DNA from: Candidatus Bathyarchaeota archaeon
GTDB taxonomy: Archaea; Thermoproteota; Bathyarchaeia; Bathyarchaeales; DTEX01
Direction of reading: 5' to 3'
Length of the DNA stretch: 49,143 nucleotides
Assembly: GCA_018396405.1 (NCBI GenBank)
Contig: JAGTQD010000005.1
Span: 1 to 49,143, forward strand
In this document: positions 48,714 through 49,143 of the stretch, in pieces
Layout of the letters: every line of letters starts with the position of its first letter
Numbering within the stretch: the stretch's first letter is position 1
Made by a program: the position numbers and the translations under genes
Notes under the pieces: generated by a model
Told to the model about the DNA's origin: nothing
Seen by the model: only the letters and a program-made list of their open reading frames with translations
Database searches by the model: none

Positions 48714-48798
48714 CCAAAAACTTGTGTCTGGAACGACATGCTTATAATGTGGCAGGGGAATTCTTTTTAAGATGTATTAGGGGGCAAGTGGTTTTAGG

Positions 48799-49143
48799 AT
48801 GTCCGATCTGGAGCTAGAAATGATTAGGTATAGGAAGATGATGGAGCTCAAGAGGCAGATTGAAGAGAGAAAGATGAAAAGCGAAAAGTCGAAAGAAGTT
48901 AATCCACGAGAGGTTTTAGACAAGTTCTTTGTTGATAGGGCTTGGGAGGTCTTTAACGCCGCAAAATACCAGTATCCAGAAGCCGCAGATTATGTTGAGA
49001 AAATTCTTGTTAAGCTAATTTTAGAAGGGAAGATAAGGGATAAGATAAGTGGCGAGGATCTCTACGGGCTCTTTCTACGCCTAGGCTATAGAGTTAGGCT
49101 GCAAACTCGCATCAACATTATAGAGGATGGAAAAGTTAAAAGC
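48799..49143 (+). CDS. Partial ORF running off the window: basic archaeal conserved protein, N-terminus reminiscent of PDCD5-type DNA-binding proteins
   Basis: MSDLELEMIRYRKMMELKRQIEERKMKSEKSKEVNPREVLDKFFVDRAWEVFNAAKYQYPEAADYVEKILVKLILEGKIRDKISGEDLYGLFLRLGYRVRLQTRINIIEDGKVKS, no stop before the window end. Confidence 0.6.
   Translation, partial: MSDLELEMIRYRKMMELKRQIEERKMKSEKSKEVNPREVLDKFFVDRAWEVFNAAKYQYPEAADYVEKILVKLILEGKIRDKISGEDLYGLFLRLGYRVRLQTRINIIEDGKVKS

Noticed and set aside
1-49143. CRISPR arrays, rRNA or tRNA genes
   Set aside because: No regularly spaced repeats, no rRNA-like sequence and no convincing tRNA (e.g. GGTTCRANNCC with paired acceptor arms) noticed in intergenic regions; a tRNAscan/Infernal run would be needed to be certain.

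Overview
Archaeal chromosomal window, probably TACK/Bathyarchaeia-like (inferred from histone, eS17, eS30, aRF1, NucS, type-4 UDG and a TackOD1-like zinc domain). Left to right it contains: a tatC/tatA pair; hdrA divergent from an hdrD-like gene; a damaged malic-enzyme copy; a cassette with DUF917, Asp/Glu/hydantoin racemase, NCS1 permease plus small membrane partner, M29-like aminopeptidase and aldo/keto reductase; a second hdrD remnant next to an intact malic enzyme; two-subunit fumarase and a fumarate reductase/SDH whose Fe-S subunit is fused to HdrD-type CCG domains; an eight-gene type IV pilus-like operon; a TackOD1-like zinc protein; a membrane-anchored winged-helix protein; a carB-carA-argH-argG cluster divergent from an ACT-domain regulator; and housekeeping genes (UDG4, adenosine-specific kinase, GT2, nitrilase, eS30, methyltransferase, NucS, eS17, histone, MFS, CDF, Nth, SWIM, aRF1). 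The strongest unusual signal is a duplicated hdrD-malic-enzyme block flanking the catabolic cassette. The copies are reciprocally truncated (hdrD intact/mae broken at the left, hdrD broken/mae intact at the right) and share a 507-bp tract that reads as identical inside clearly diverged flanks. This suggests single-crossover integration of a circular element or tandem duplication, combined with gene conversion. All calls are from reading the sequence; no database searches were run.
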